Source: Streptomyces olindensis (GTDB taxonomy: Bacteria > Actinomycetota > Actinomycetes > Streptomycetales > Streptomycetaceae). Taken from it: a DNA stretch of 64,000 bases. Position numbers and translations under genes: made by a program. Shown here in pieces: positions 8,184-20,298 of this stretch. Location of the stretch: positions 62,001-126,000 of the forward strand of contig JJOH01000097.1 of assembly GCA_000696115.1 (NCBI GenBank), written 5' to 3'. The number at the start of each line of letters is the position of its first letter. Positions within the stretch are counted from its first letter, which is position 1. The notes below the pieces were generated by a model. The model was not told the origin of the DNA. It searched no databases and worked only from the letters and a program-made list of their open reading frames with translations.

Positions 8184-10852
8184 TGGAGTCGGCTGAGATC
8201 CGCCGCCGCTGGTTGAGCTTCTTCGAGGAGCGCGGTCACACCGTCGTCCCTTCGGCGTCGCTCATCGCGGACGACCCGACTCTGCTCCTCGTCCCGGCCG
8301 GCATGGTGCCCTTCAAGCCCTACTTCCTGGGTGAGGTCAAGCCGCCCTACGCCCGCGCCACGAGCGTGCAGAAGTGCGTGCGCACGCCGGACATCGAAGA
8401 GGTCGGCAAGACCACCCGGCACGGCACGTTCTTCCAGATGTGCGGCAACTTCTCCTTCGGCGACTACTTCAAGGAAGGCGCCATCAAGCTCGCCTGGGAG
8501 CTGCTCACCAGCCCCCAGGACAAGGGCGGTTACGGCCTCGACCCCGAGCGCCTGTGGATCACCGTCTACCAGGACGACGACGAGGCCGAGCGCATCTGGC
8601 ACGAGGTCGTCGGGGTGCCCAAGGAGCGCATCCAGCGCCTGGGCAAGAAGGACAACTACTGGGACATGGGCGTACCCGGTCCCTGCGGTCCCTGCTCCGA
8701 GATCAACTACGACCGCGGCCCCGAGTTCGGTGCCGAGGGCGGCCCCGCCGTCAACGACGAGCGGTACGTGGAGATCTGGAACCTCGTCTTCATGCAGTAC
8801 GAGCGGGGTGAGGGACCGGGCAAGGACTACCCGATCCTCGCCGAACTGCCCAGCAAGAACATCGACACCGGCCTCGGCCTCGAGCGCCTCGCCATGATTC
8901 TGCAGGGCGTGCGGAACATGTACGAGATCGACACCTCGATGGCCGTCATCGACAAGGCCACCGAACTGACCGGCGTCCGCTACGGCGACGCCCAGGCCTC
9001 GGACGTCTCCCTGCGCGTGGTCACCGACCACATGCGCACCGCCACCATGCTCATCGGCGACGGCGTCACCCCCGGCAACGAGGGCCGCGGCTACGTACTG
9101 CGCCGCATCATGCGCCGCGCCATCCGCAACATGCGCCTGCTCGGCGCCACCGGCCCGGTCGTCAAGGACCTGATCGACGTCGTCATCGGCATGATGGGCC
9201 AGCAGTACCCCGAGCTCATCACCGACCGCGAGCGCATCGAGAAGGTCGCCCTCGCCGAGGAGAACGCCTTCCTCAAGACGCTGAAGGCCGGCACCAACAT
9301 CCTCGACACCGCCGTCAGCGACACCAAGGCCGCCGGCGGCACCGTCCTGCCCGGCGACAAGGCCTTCCTGCTCCACGACACCTGGGGCTTCCCGATCGAC
9401 CTCACCCTGGAGATGGCCGCCGAGCAGGGGCTGTCCGTGGACGAGGAGGGCTTCCGCCGCCTGATGAAGGAGCAGCGGGAGCGCGCCAAGGCCGACGCCC
9501 AGGCCAAGAAGACCGGCCACGCCGACATGGGCGCCTACCGCGAGATCGCCGACCGCGCCGGTGCCACCGACTTCATCGGCTACACCGACACCGAGGGCGA
9601 GTCCACGATCGTCGGCATCCTCGTCGACGGCGTCTCCTCCCCGGCCGCCACCGAGGGCGACGAGGTCGAGATCGTCCTCGACCGCACCCCCTTCTACGCC
9701 GAGGGCGGCGGCCAGATCGGCGACACCGGCCGCATCAAGGTGGACTCGGGCGCCGTCATCGAGATCCGCGACTGCCAGAAGCCGGTCCCCGGTGTCTACG
9801 TGCACAAGGGCGTCGTCCAGGTCGGCGAGGTCACCGTGGGCGCCAAGGCCCACGCCGCCATCGACGACCGCCGCCGCAAGGCCATCGCCCGTGCCCACTC
9901 GGCCACGCACCTCACCCACCAGGCCCTGCGCGACGCCCTCGGCCCGACGGCCGCCCAGGCCGGTTCCGAGAACCAGCCCGGCCGCTTCCGCTTCGACTTC
10001 GGCTCCCCGTCCGCCGTTCCGACGGCCGTGATGACCGACGTCGAGCAGAAGATCAACGAGGTGCTCGCCCGCGACCTCGACGTCCGCGCCGACGTCATGG
10101 GCATCGACGAGGCCAAGAAGCAGGGCGCCATCGCCGAGTTCGGCGAGAAGTACGGCGAGCGCGTGCGCGTGGTCACCATCGGCGACTTCTCCAAGGAGCT
10201 GTGCGGCGGCACGCACGTGCACAACACCGCCCAGCTGGGCCTGGTGAAGCTGCTCGGCGAGTCCTCCATCGGCTCCGGTGTGCGCCGCATCGAGGCCCTC
10301 GTCGGCGTCGACGCCTACAACTTCCTCGCCCGGGAGCACACGGTCGTCGCGCAGCTCCAGGAGCTGATCAAGGGCCGCCCGGAGGAGCTCCCGGAGAAGG
10401 TCTCCGCCATGCTCGGCAAGCTGAAGGACGCCGAGAAGGAGATCGAGAAGTTCCGCGCCGAGAAGGTCCTCCAGGCCGCCGCCGGTCTCGCCGAGTCCGC
10501 CAAGGACGTCCGCGGCGTTGCCGTCGTGACCGGTCAGGTCCCGGACGGCACGACCGCCGACGACCTGCGCAAGCTCGTCCTCGACGTGCGCGGACGCATC
10601 CAGGGCGGCCGGGCCGCCGTGGTCGCCCTGTTCACGGTGGCGAACGGCAAGCCGCTCACGGTCATCGCCACCAACGACGCCGCCCGCGAGCGCGGCCTCA
10701 AGGCCGGCGACCTGGTCCGCACGGCCGCCAAGACCCTCGGCGGCGGCGGTGGCGGCAAGCCGGACGTCGCCCAGGGCGGCGGCCAGAACCCGGCCGCCAT
10801 CGGTGACGCCGTGGACGCCGTCGAGCGACTCGTCGCCGAGACGGCCAAGTAA
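8183..10852 (+). CDS. alaS: Alanyl-tRNA synthetase
   Basis: Class II synthetase for tRNA-Ala, 889 residues, full length. Class II motif 2 surrounds [19 protein letters not shown]; the editing domain carries HSATH (HxxxH) and CGGTHV zinc ligands; the C-terminal C-Ala domain includes the glycine-rich segment [15 protein letters not shown]. The start overlaps the previous stop by 1 nt, and ruvX follows after 15 nt, so it belongs to a DUF948-DUF6167-alaS-ruvX-mltG-aroE run. Confidence 0.97.
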   Translation: MESAEIRRRWLSFFEERGHTVVPSASLIADDPTLLLVPAGMVPFKPYFLGEVKPPYARATSVQKCVRTPDIEEVGKTTRHGTFFQMCGNFSFGDYFKEGAIKLAWELLTSPQDKGGYGLDPERLWITVYQDDDEAERIWHEVVGVPKERIQRLGKKDNYWDMGVPGPCGPCSEINYDRGPEFGAEGGPAVNDERYVEIWNLVFMQYERGEGPGKDYPILAELPSKNIDTGLGLERLAMILQGVRNMYEIDTSMAVIDKATELTGVRYGDAQASDVSLRVVTDHMRTATMLIGDGVTPGNEGRGYVLRRIMRRAIRNMRLLGATGPVVKDLIDVVIGMMGQQYPELITDRERIEKVALAEENAFLKTLKAGTNILDTAVSDTKAAGGTVLPGDKAFLLHDTWGFPIDLTLEMAAEQGLSVDEEGFRRLMKEQRERAKADAQAKKTGHADMGAYREIADRAGATDFIGYTDTEGESTIVGILVDGVSSPAATEGDEVEIVLDRTPFYAEGGGQIGDTGRIKVDSGAVIEIRDCQKPVPGVYVHKGVVQVGEVTVGAKAHAAIDDRRRKAIARAHSATHLTHQALRDALGPTAAQAGSENQPGRFRFDFGSPSAVPTAVMTDVEQKINEVLARDLDVRADVMGIDEAKKQGAIAEFGEKYGERVRVVTIGDFSKELCGGTHVHNTAQLGLVKLLGESSIGSGVRRIEALVGVDAYNFLAREHTVVAQLQELIKGRPEELPEKVSAMLGKLKDAEKEIEKFRAEKVLQAAAGLAESAKDVRGVAVVTGQVPDGTTADDLRKLVLDVRGRIQGGRAAVVALFTVANGKPLTVIATNDAARERGLKAGDLVRTAAKTLGGGGGGKPDVAQGGGQNPAAIGDAVDAVERLVAETAK

Positions 10853-10867
10853 GAGACGGTCGAGAAC

Positions 10868-11332
10868 ATGCGCAGAGGACGTCGACTCGCGATCGACGTC
10901 GGGGACGCCCGCATCGGGGTCGCCTCGTGCGACCCCGACGGGATCCTCGCCACCCCGGTGGAGACGGTCCCGGGGCGTGACATCCCCGCAGCTCAGCGAC
11001 GGTTGAAACAACTCGTCGAGGAGTACGAGCCCCTCGAGGTCGTGGCCGGTCTCCCGCGCTCCCTCAAGGGCGGCGAGGGCCCGGCCGCGGTCAAGGTCCG
11101 CGGCTTCGTCCAGGAACTGGCACGCATGATCGCCCCGGTTCCGGTGAGACTCGTGGACGAACGCATGACGACGGTGACGGCCACTCAGGGACTGCGCGCT
11201 TCGGGCGTGAAGTCCAAGAAGGGGCGGTCCGTCATCGACCAGGCGGCGGCCGTGGTCATCCTGCAGCAGGCCCTCGAATCCGAACGGGTGTCAGGTAAAG
11301 CACCCGGCGAAGACGTCGAAGTGGTCATCTGA
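10868..11332 (+). CDS. ruvX: Holliday junction resolvase-like / pre-16S rRNA nuclease (YqgF family)
   Basis: RNase H-fold protein of 154 residues. The first acidic strand is AIDVGDARIGVASCD, the central glutamate lies after PLEVVAGLP, and the C-terminal DERMTT and VIDQAAAVVIL motifs are present. In E. coli YqgF takes part in 16S rRNA 5' processing. It lies directly after alaS and before mltG, a very conserved order in actinobacteria. Confidence 0.93.
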   Translation: MRRGRRLAIDVGDARIGVASCDPDGILATPVETVPGRDIPAAQRRLKQLVEEYEPLEVVAGLPRSLKGGEGPAAVKVRGFVQELARMIAPVPVRLVDERMTTVTATQGLRASGVKSKKGRSVIDQAAAVVILQQALESERVSGKAPGEDVEVVI

Positions 11333-11454
11333 TCGCGATACGGTAACGTTCCGCGCGATGCGGCGGGCATTCGAACAGCCGCCGCACAGCAAGAGGCGGG
11401 ACGGGAGCCGAGCCGGAAGCCGCGTGACCGCCGCCTCGCGGCTCTAGGGGATCG

Positions 11455-13158
11455 ATGACTGAGTATGGCCGGGGCCAAGGCTCCGAACCGTGGCATCCGG
11501 AGGACCCGTTGTACGGGGACGGCGGATGGGGAGGACAGGAGGCCCACCAGGGTCGGCAGTCCCCCTACGGCGGCCAGCCGCAGCACTATCCAGAGCAGCC
11601 GCAGCAGCCGCAGTACGGCGACTGGGGCACCGGCGAGCAGGCCGGATACGGTCAGGCGCAGCAGCAGTACCCGTACGACCAGCAGTACGCGGCACAGGCC
11701 CACGGGCACCAGCAGTACCCGGGCCAGGGCGACCACCACCAGCAGCAGGCCCAGGGCTACCACCAGCAGCAGTACGACGACGGCGGCTGGAACACCGGCG
11801 CCCACCAGCAGGCCTCCTACCCCGGGGATCCGGCGGACCCCTACGGGCAGCAGACCGGCTCCTACGGCGGGGGCCAGCAGGACTACTACGGCACGCCCGA
11901 CGCGTATCCGCCCCCGGAGCCGCCCGGCCGCCGACAGGCCGAACCGGAACCGGAGACCGACTGGGACCCCGGCCCCGACCAGGGCGAACACGCCTTCTTC
12001 GCGGGCGGGGACGACGATGACGACGAGCCGGAGGACCGCCGGGGGCGCGAGGACAAGCGCGGACGCGGCGGCAAGCCCAAGAAGCGCCGCAACGGCATGG
12101 CCTGCCTGCTGGTCGTCCTGGTCCTCGGCGGCGGCATCGGCGGCGTCGGCTACTTCGGCTACCAGTTCTTCCAGGATCGTTTCGGCGACGCCCCGGACTT
12201 CGCGGGCGACGGCAACGGGCAGGAAGTGACCGTCGAGATCCCCCAGGGCGCGGACGGCTATGCGATCGGCCGGGCGCTGAAAGCCGCGGGTGTCGTCAGG
12301 AGCGTCGACGCGTTCGTCTCGGCCCAGGCCGGCAATCCCGACGGCCGGAGCATCCAGGACGGCGTGTACACGCTGCAGAAGCAAATGTCGGCCAAGAGTG
12401 CAGTCGAACTGATGCTCAGCCCGGAGAGCCGGGACAACCTGATCATCGCCGAGGGCAAGCGCAACGTCGACATCTACCGGCTCATCGACAAGCGGCTGGA
12501 GGTCAAGGAGGGCACCACCGCCGCGGTCGCCAAGAAGGACTACAAGAAGCTCGGCCTGCCCGCCTGGGCGCAGAACCAGCCGAACGTCAAGGACCCGCTG
12601 GAAGGCTTCCTCTACCCGTCCAGCTACGGCGTCAGCGAAGGCCAGAAGCCCGAGGACGTCCTGAAGCAGATGGTCAAGCGGGCCACCGAGACCTACGAGA
12701 GGTTCGGCGTCGAGAAGAAGGCCGAGAGCCTCGGACTCGAGAACCCCTGGCAGCTCGTCACCGTCGCCAGCCTGGTCCAGGCCGAGGGCACCAGCCACAG
12801 CGACTTCCGCAAGATGGCCGAGGTCGTCTACAACCGCATGAAGCCCGGGAACCCACAGACCAACGGCATGCTGGAGTTCGACTCCACCTACAACTACATC
12901 AAGAACCAGAGCAAGATCGACCTGAGCCTGAGCGAACTGCGGAACTACGACAACCCGTACAACACGTACTTCCACAAGGGCCTGCCGCCCGGTCCGATCG
13001 ACAACCCGGGAGAGGACGCGATCAAGGGCGCCCTCAACCCGACGGACGACGGCTGGTACTACTTCATCTCGCTCGACGGCAAGACCAGCAAGTTCACGAA
13101 GACGAACGCGGAACACCAGAAGCTGGTCGACCAGTTCAACGCCTCACGGAACAACTGA
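11455..13158 (+). CDS. mltG: Endolytic murein transglycosylase MltG, with a long disordered N-terminus
   Basis: Membrane-anchored lytic transglycosylase that cuts nascent glycan strands. 567 residues. Residues 1-200 are a low-complexity cytoplasmic region very rich in Gln, Tyr, Gly and His (for example QQYPYDQQY). A basic stretch is followed by one membrane helix at about 215-237, then a LysM-like subdomain and the YceG catalytic domain with E444 in LVQAEGTS as the likely catalytic glutamate and FDSTYNY downstream. E. coli MltG has about 340 residues, so the N-terminal extension is the unusual part. ATG with AGGGGATCG before it. Confidence 0.93.
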   Translation: MTEYGRGQGSEPWHPEDPLYGDGGWGGQEAHQGRQSPYGGQPQHYPEQPQQPQYGDWGTGEQAGYGQAQQQYPYDQQYAAQAHGHQQYPGQGDHHQQQAQGYHQQQYDDGGWNTGAHQQASYPGDPADPYGQQTGSYGGGQQDYYGTPDAYPPPEPPGRRQAEPEPETDWDPGPDQGEHAFFAGGDDDDDEPEDRRGREDKRGRGGKPKKRRNGMACLLVVLVLGGGIGGVGYFGYQFFQDRFGDAPDFAGDGNGQEVTVEIPQGADGYAIGRALKAAGVVRSVDAFVSAQAGNPDGRSIQDGVYTLQKQMSAKSAVELMLSPESRDNLIIAEGKRNVDIYRLIDKRLEVKEGTTAAVAKKDYKKLGLPAWAQNQPNVKDPLEGFLYPSSYGVSEGQKPEDVLKQMVKRATETYERFGVEKKAESLGLENPWQLVTVASLVQAEGTSHSDFRKMAEVVYNRMKPGNPQTNGMLEFDSTYNYIKNQSKIDLSLSELRNYDNPYNTYFHKGLPPGPIDNPGEDAIKGALNPTDDGWYYFISLDGKTSKFTKTNAEHQKLVDQFNASRNN

Positions 13159-13169
13159 GGACACCTTTG

Positions 13170-14000
13170 ATGGCCGCCGCACCACGCCGAGCCGCCGTAC
13201 TCGGCTCCCCGATCGCCCACTCGCTCTCCCCGGTCCTGCACCGCACCGCCTACCGGGAACTGGGGCTGAGCGGCTGGACGTACGACAGGTTCGAGGTGGA
13301 CGAAGCCGGCCTGCCCGGGTTCTTCGACACACTCGGCGCCGAGTGGGCCGGGCTGTCGCTGACCATGCCGCTGAAGCGGGCCGTCATCCCGCTGCTCGAC
13401 GAGATCAGCGAGACGGCGGCCTCCGTCGACGCCGTCAACACCGTCGTCCTCACGGAGGACGGCCGCAGGACCGGCGACAACACCGACATCCCCGGCATGG
13501 TCGCGGCGCTGCGCGAGCACGGCATCGACAAGGTGGAGGCCGCCGCGATCCTCGGCGCGGGCGCCACCGCCTCGTCCGCCCTGGCCGCGCTGGCGCGGAT
13601 CTGCCCGGGCGAGATCGCCGTGTACGTGCGCAGCGAGGCCCGGGCCGACGAGATGCGGCAGTGGGCCGAGCGGCTGGACGTCGCGGTGCGCATCGCCGAC
13701 TGGACGGACGCCGAGCAGGCGCTGCGCGCCCCGCTGGTGATCAGCACCACGCCGGCCGGGGTCACCGACACCCTCGCCCGGTCCGTGCCGGAGCGGCCGG
13801 CGGCCCTCTTCGACGTGCTGTACGACCCCTGGCCGACCGCCCTCGCGGCCCGCTGGTCGGCGTACGGCGGCGCCGTCGTCAGCGGCCTCGACCTGCTGGT
13901 GCACCAGGCCGTGCTCCAGGTCGAGCAGATGACGGGGCTGGCCCCGGCACCCCTGGACGCCATGCGAAAAGCCGGCGAGCGCGCTCTCTCCGCCCGCTAA
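13170..14000 (+). CDS. aroE: Shikimate dehydrogenase
   Basis: NADPH-dependent reduction of 3-dehydroshikimate to shikimate, 276 residues. The substrate motif GSPIAHSLSPVLH is near the N-terminus, the conserved lysine is in MPLKRAV, NT-D is in DNTDIPG, and the Rossmann loop is GAGATASSAL. I chose the ATG at 13170 (GAGGAC 7 nt upstream) over the TTG just before it. It starts 11 nt after mltG and leads the aro block, together with aroC, aroK and aroB. Confidence 0.93.
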   Translation: MAAAPRRAAVLGSPIAHSLSPVLHRTAYRELGLSGWTYDRFEVDEAGLPGFFDTLGAEWAGLSLTMPLKRAVIPLLDEISETAASVDAVNTVVLTEDGRRTGDNTDIPGMVAALREHGIDKVEAAAILGAGATASSALAALARICPGEIAVYVRSEARADEMRQWAERLDVAVRIADWTDAEQALRAPLVISTTPAGVTDTLARSVPERPAALFDVLYDPWPTALAARWSAYGGAVVSGLDLLVHQAVLQVEQMTGLAPAPLDAMRKAGERALSAR

Positions 14001-14050
14001 GATCCGCTCTCGGTTCCGCAGGGGCGGAACAGGGGAGGGGAAAAGCCGTC

Positions 14051-14473
14051 ATGTCCGCAGGCCTGCCTCAGGCGTCCGTCAAGTCCCAGATATTCGAGTC
14101 GGTGCTCGGCTTCCTGCCCGACTGGGTCCAGATCACGGTGCTCGCGCTGATCGTGCTCGTCGTCGTGGCGTCCTGGGTCGTGAAGATCAAGCGCAAGATC
14201 GCCTACCGGCGCGCCGTCCGCAGCGGGCAGCCCGTCCACGCGGCGGCCCGGTACGGGCAGGGGCGCGGGGCGGACTACCTGGGGGAGTACGCACCACAGC
14301 GGGCTCAGCAGACGCAGCCGGCCCAGCAGCAGGTCAGCGGGGCCGACTTCCTCGGCGCGTACGGCCCGCAGCAGGCCCAGCCCGCGCAGCAGCCGAGCGG
14401 CGCCGACTTCCTGGGGGCGTACGCGCCGCCGCAGCGCCAGGGCGACGGTCCGTCCGCGAGCGCGTCCGCTTGA
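14051..14473 (+). CDS. Small membrane protein with three GADxLGxY repeats
   Basis: 140 residues, of no family I recognise. There is one hydrophobic helix at about 25-44 (QITVLALIVLVVVASWVV), a basic stretch (KIKRKIAYRRA), then a Gln/Ala/Pro-rich tail with three copies of an 8-residue motif: GADYLGEY (73-80), GADFLGAY (97-104) and GADFLGAY (117-124). ATG with GGGGAGGGGAAAAG upstream. It sits between aroE and aroC in the same direction. The regular motif in a cytoplasmic tail looks like a docking site for a partner protein; that is inference. Confidence 0.75.
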   Translation: MSAGLPQASVKSQIFESVLGFLPDWVQITVLALIVLVVVASWVVKIKRKIAYRRAVRSGQPVHAAARYGQGRGADYLGEYAPQRAQQTQPAQQQVSGADFLGAYGPQQAQPAQQPSGADFLGAYAPPQRQGDGPSASASA

Positions 14474-14610
14474 TGGACCGGCCGCCGGACGGACGGCCGG
14501 GACGTGGGAGGATCGGAGGTGGCGGACCGGGCCGCGCACCCGGTCGGGCCGTCGCCGTAAGCGAGGACGCGCGTACGCAGCAGTACGGGCGCGAGCACTG
14601 AGGAGCACCG

Positions 14611-17395
<2,785 letters not shown>

Positions 17396-17450
17396 GTCCA
17401 CCGGCGCGCCTTCCGCCCGAAATCGCCTTACGGCGCCGGGCACTTCGGGC

Positions 17451-17486
17451 CGCCCCCGGCCGTTCACACATCGATGACCGGGGGCG
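17451..17486 (+). terminator. Hairpin after aroB
   Basis: Perfect 9-bp arms (CGCCCCCGG at 17451-17459 and its complement at 17478-17486) around an 18-nt loop, 56 nt after the aroB stop. The stretch just downstream (GGTACCGTTCGGTAGC) could contain a promoter for the next gene. Confidence 0.45.
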
Positions 17487-17559
17487 GTACCGTTCGGTAG
17501 CAGCGGGTTCCGCCCCCGCTGTCAGCGCCCATCGCCTGTACGAGACGGAGTGGCACCGG

Positions 17560-18444
17560 ATGCAGCACGCAGTGGGTTCTCCGCTGCCGCCGCCCCATCA
17601 GCCGGGGCACGGACCGGCCGCCGGCTGGTCGCCGGCCGCACACCACCCGGGTCCGCACCACCCGGGCGCGCACCAGGGCTCCGTGCCCGTGCCCCCGCCG
17701 CCCCCGGCACCGGGGTATCCCGCGCCCCCACCCGGCCCGGCCGCGCCCCCACCGGGCCCGGCCGCACCTCCACCGCAGGCTTCCGTTCCACCGCCGCCGG
17801 ACACCACCGGCCATGTGCCCCTGCCGCCGGGCGGCCCCGTCGCCATGCCGAGCGCGCCGCCCGCCGCGACGGCTCCCGACCCCGCCGGTACGACGCTCGC
17901 CGTGCTGCTCATAGGCCCCGCGGGCGCGGGCAAGACCAGCGTCGCCAAGTACTGGGCGGATCATCGCCGCGTGCCCACGGCGCACATCAGCCTCGACGAC
18001 GTACGCGAGTGGGTCCGCTCCGGCTTCGCCGACCCGCAGTCCGGGTGGAACGACAACTCCGAGGCGCAGTACCGCCTGGCCCGCCGCACCTGCGGCTTCG
18101 CCGCGCGGAACTTCCTGGCCAACGGCATCTCGTGCATCCTTGACGACGCAGTCTTCCCCGACCGGCCGGTCGTCGGCCTCGGTGGCTGGAAACGCCACGT
18201 CGGCCCCGGCCTGCTCCCCGTCGTCCTGCTCCCCGGGCTGGACATCGTCCTCGAACGCAACGCGGAGCGCTCGGGAAACCGGCGGCTGTCGGACGAGGAG
18301 GTCGCCCGCATCCATGGCCGCATGGCCGGGTGGTACGGGTCCGGCCTGCCGATCATCGACAACTCACAGCTGGACGTCCCGGAGACGGCGAGGGTGCTGG
18401 ACGACGTCCTGGCCCGCTCCATCGCCAGCCCACCCCAGTGGTGA
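17560..18444 (+). CDS. P-loop kinase-like ATPase with proline-rich N-terminus
   Basis: 294 residues. Residues 8-100 are dominated by Pro, His, Gly and Ala with PAAPPPGPAAPPP-type repeats. A P-loop fold follows: Walker A IGPAGAGKTS at about 118-127, an aspartate pair in SLDDVREW, a lid-like arginine region (ERNAERSGNRR) and a C-terminal helix. This is like AAA_33/zeta-type small kinases. The substrate is unknown and no antitoxin lies beside it, so a toxin role is not supported. ATG with GAGACGGAG upstream. Conserved position after aroB in Streptomyces as I remember it. Proline-rich tracts suggest binding to SH3/WW-like or membrane partners; that is inference. Confidence 0.7.
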   Translation: MQHAVGSPLPPPHQPGHGPAAGWSPAAHHPGPHHPGAHQGSVPVPPPPPAPGYPAPPPGPAAPPPGPAAPPPQASVPPPPDTTGHVPLPPGGPVAMPSAPPAATAPDPAGTTLAVLLIGPAGAGKTSVAKYWADHRRVPTAHISLDDVREWVRSGFADPQSGWNDNSEAQYRLARRTCGFAARNFLANGISCILDDAVFPDRPVVGLGGWKRHVGPGLLPVVLLPGLDIVLERNAERSGNRRLSDEEVARIHGRMAGWYGSGLPIIDNSQLDVPETARVLDDVLARSIASPPQW

Positions 18445-18456
18445 GCGCACCTTAGA

Positions 18457-18480
18457 GGCGCGGGGAACTGCGCGATCAGC
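18457..18480. repeat. Copy 1 of a 24-nt interspersed intergenic repeat
   Basis: The 24 bases here are identical to 44351-44374; the core is GCGCGGGGAACTGCGCG. The ends CGCG/CGCG can pair over an 8-nt loop. I remember this word as very common in Streptomyces intergenic regions. It begins 12 nt after the stop of the P-loop gene. Confidence 0.7.
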
Positions 18481-18570
18481 TCCCACCGGCTCGCGGACGA
18501 CGAACGTGCGGCTGCCCCACTCGGCCTCTCCCGAACGGCGCCGAACCCGCGGAGCTCATACGCTCGGGTC

Positions 18571-19680
18571 ATGTCAGAGGTGTACGCGGCCCGCCGGACG
18601 CGTCTGAGGGAATACTGCAACGCGGGCGGCAGCGCGGCGGCGCTGGTCTCCCGCCCCGCCAACGTGCGCTATCTCGCGGGCGCCGCCCCGCTCGGCGCCG
18701 TTCTGCTGCTGGGCAGGACCGAGGACCTCCTGGTGTGTCCCGGCTCGTCCGCGGACCGACCCACGCAGGAGCGCCCCGACGAGGCCCTGCGCGTACAGAC
18801 CCTGCCCGGAGCCGACGGCGGTGACCCCGCCGTCGCGGCGGCCCGCCTCGCCGCCGGCCAGGGCGCCGACTCCCTCGCCGTGGAGGAGCACCACCTCACC
18901 GTGGCCCGGCACCGGGCCCTCGGCTCGGTCGCCCCCCGGCTGCGCCTGGCCAACCTCGGCGGCGCCGTCGAGCAGCTCCGGGTCGTCAAGGACGAGGAGG
19001 AGATCTCCTGCCTCCGCATCGGCGCCGAGATCGCCGACCAGGCCCTCGGCGAACTGCTGGAGTCCATCCTCGTCGGCCGCACCGAGCGCCACCTCGCCCT
19101 GGAGCTGGAGAGACGCCTGGTCGACCACGGAGCCGACGGCCCGGCCTTCCCGACCTCCGTGGGCACGGGGCCCAACGCCGGGCGGCCGGGCCACCGCCCC
19201 ACCGACCGCCGTGTCGAGGAGGGCGACTTCCTCTCCGTCTGCCTCGGCGCGACGTACCGCGGCTACCGCTGCGAGATCGGCCGCACGTTCGTCATCGGCA
19301 CCGCGCCCGCCGACTGGCAGATCGAGCTGTACGACCTGGTCTTCGCCGCCCAGCGGGCCGGACGTGAGAGCCTGGTACCCGGCGCCGCCTGCCGGGACGT
19401 CGACCGCGCCGCCCGCCAGGTCCTGGACTCCGCGGGCTACACCGAGGGCCTCACGGTCCTCACCGGACACGGTGTCGGGCTCGAAATCGACGAGGACCCT
19501 CAGTTGAGCCCGGCGGCCATGGGTAAACTGGACGCTTGCGTGCCGGTCACCGTCGAACCGGGGGTCCACCTCCCGGGCCGGGGCGGCGTCCGGATCGATG
19601 ACACGCTCGTCGTCCGCCCCGAGGCGGACGGCGGACCCGAGCTACTCACCATCACGACCAAGGAGCTGCTCGCCCTGTAG
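18571..19680 (+). CDS. M24 (prolidase/aminopeptidase P) homologue with degenerate active site
   Basis: 369 residues with the creatinase-type N-domain (1-125) and the pita-bread fold C-domain, clearly related to actinobacterial PepQ. The metal and catalytic residues are altered: the first metal Asp of the usual DFGA is C224 (VCLGA), the second Asp of SDxTRT is E235 (CEIGRT), H300 is kept (TGHGVG), the catalytic His of the usual HE.P is D307 (IDEDP), E329 is kept (VEPG) and the last Glu is D343 (RIDD). It is therefore probably not an ordinary dimetal peptidase. It lies 49 nt before efp, the usual pepQ-efp neighbourhood. Confidence 0.85.
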   Translation: MSEVYAARRTRLREYCNAGGSAAALVSRPANVRYLAGAAPLGAVLLLGRTEDLLVCPGSSADRPTQERPDEALRVQTLPGADGGDPAVAAARLAAGQGADSLAVEEHHLTVARHRALGSVAPRLRLANLGGAVEQLRVVKDEEEISCLRIGAEIADQALGELLESILVGRTERHLALELERRLVDHGADGPAFPTSVGTGPNAGRPGHRPTDRRVEEGDFLSVCLGATYRGYRCEIGRTFVIGTAPADWQIELYDLVFAAQRAGRESLVPGAACRDVDRAARQVLDSAGYTEGLTVLTGHGVGLEIDEDPQLSPAAMGKLDACVPVTVEPGVHLPGRGGVRIDDTLVVRPEADGGPELLTITTKELLAL

Positions 19681-19729
19681 GCAGGTGCGTGCCCCGGGGT
19701 CGTACGTCAGTCCAGGAGATTCCGCAACC

Positions 19730-20296
19730 GTGGCTTCCACGAACGACCTCAAGAACGGCATGGTGCTCAAGCTCGAAGGCGGCCAGCTCTGGTCCGTCGT
19801 CGAGTTCCAGCACGTCAAGCCCGGCAAGGGCCCGGCCTTCGTGCGCACCAAGCTCAAGAACGTGCTCTCCGGCAAGGTCGTCGACAAGACCTTCAACGCC
19901 GGCGTCAAGGTCGAAACGGCCACCGTCGACAAGCGCGACATGCAGTTCTCCTACATGGACGGCGAGTACTTCGTCTTCATGGACATGGAGACCTACGACC
20001 AGCTCATGGTCGACCGCAAGGCCGTCGGCGACGCCGCCAACTTCCTCATCGAGGGCTTCATGGCCACCGTCGCCCAGCACGAGGGCGAGGTGCTCTTCGT
20101 GGAGCTCCCGGCCGCCGTCGAGCTGACCGTCCAGGAGACCGAGCCGGGCGTCCAGGGCGACCGCTCCACCGGCGGCACCAAGCCCGCCACCCTGGAGACC
20201 GGCCACCAGATCCAGGTCCCGCTCTTCATCACCACCGGTGAGAAGATCAAGGTCGACACCCGCACCAGCGACTACCTCGGCCGGGTGAACAGCTAA
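19730..20296 (+). CDS. efp: Elongation factor P
   Basis: Relieves ribosome stalling at polyproline stretches. 188 residues with the three beta-barrel domains. The tip loop [10 protein letters not shown] contains the conserved lysine. The C-terminal signature is present ([18 protein letters not shown]). GTG start with AGGAGA 10 nt upstream. The nusB GTG follows after 2 nt, so the two are cotranscribed. The proline-rich P-loop protein at 17560 and mltG are the kind of proteins that need EF-P. Confidence 0.96.
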   Translation: MASTNDLKNGMVLKLEGGQLWSVVEFQHVKPGKGPAFVRTKLKNVLSGKVVDKTFNAGVKVETATVDKRDMQFSYMDGEYFVFMDMETYDQLMVDRKAVGDAANFLIEGFMATVAQHEGEVLFVELPAAVELTVQETEPGVQGDRSTGGTKPATLETGHQIQVPLFITTGEKIKVDTRTSDYLGRVNS

Positions 20297-20298
20297 CC

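Noticed and set aside
7976-11011. 1011-codon reverse-strand open frame opposite alaS
   Set aside because: Same antisense artefact; alaS on the plus strand is unmistakable.
17560-18444. Zeta-type toxin of a toxin-antitoxin pair
   Set aside because: There is no small antitoxin gene next to it, and its place beside aroB and efp seems conserved as a housekeeping position.
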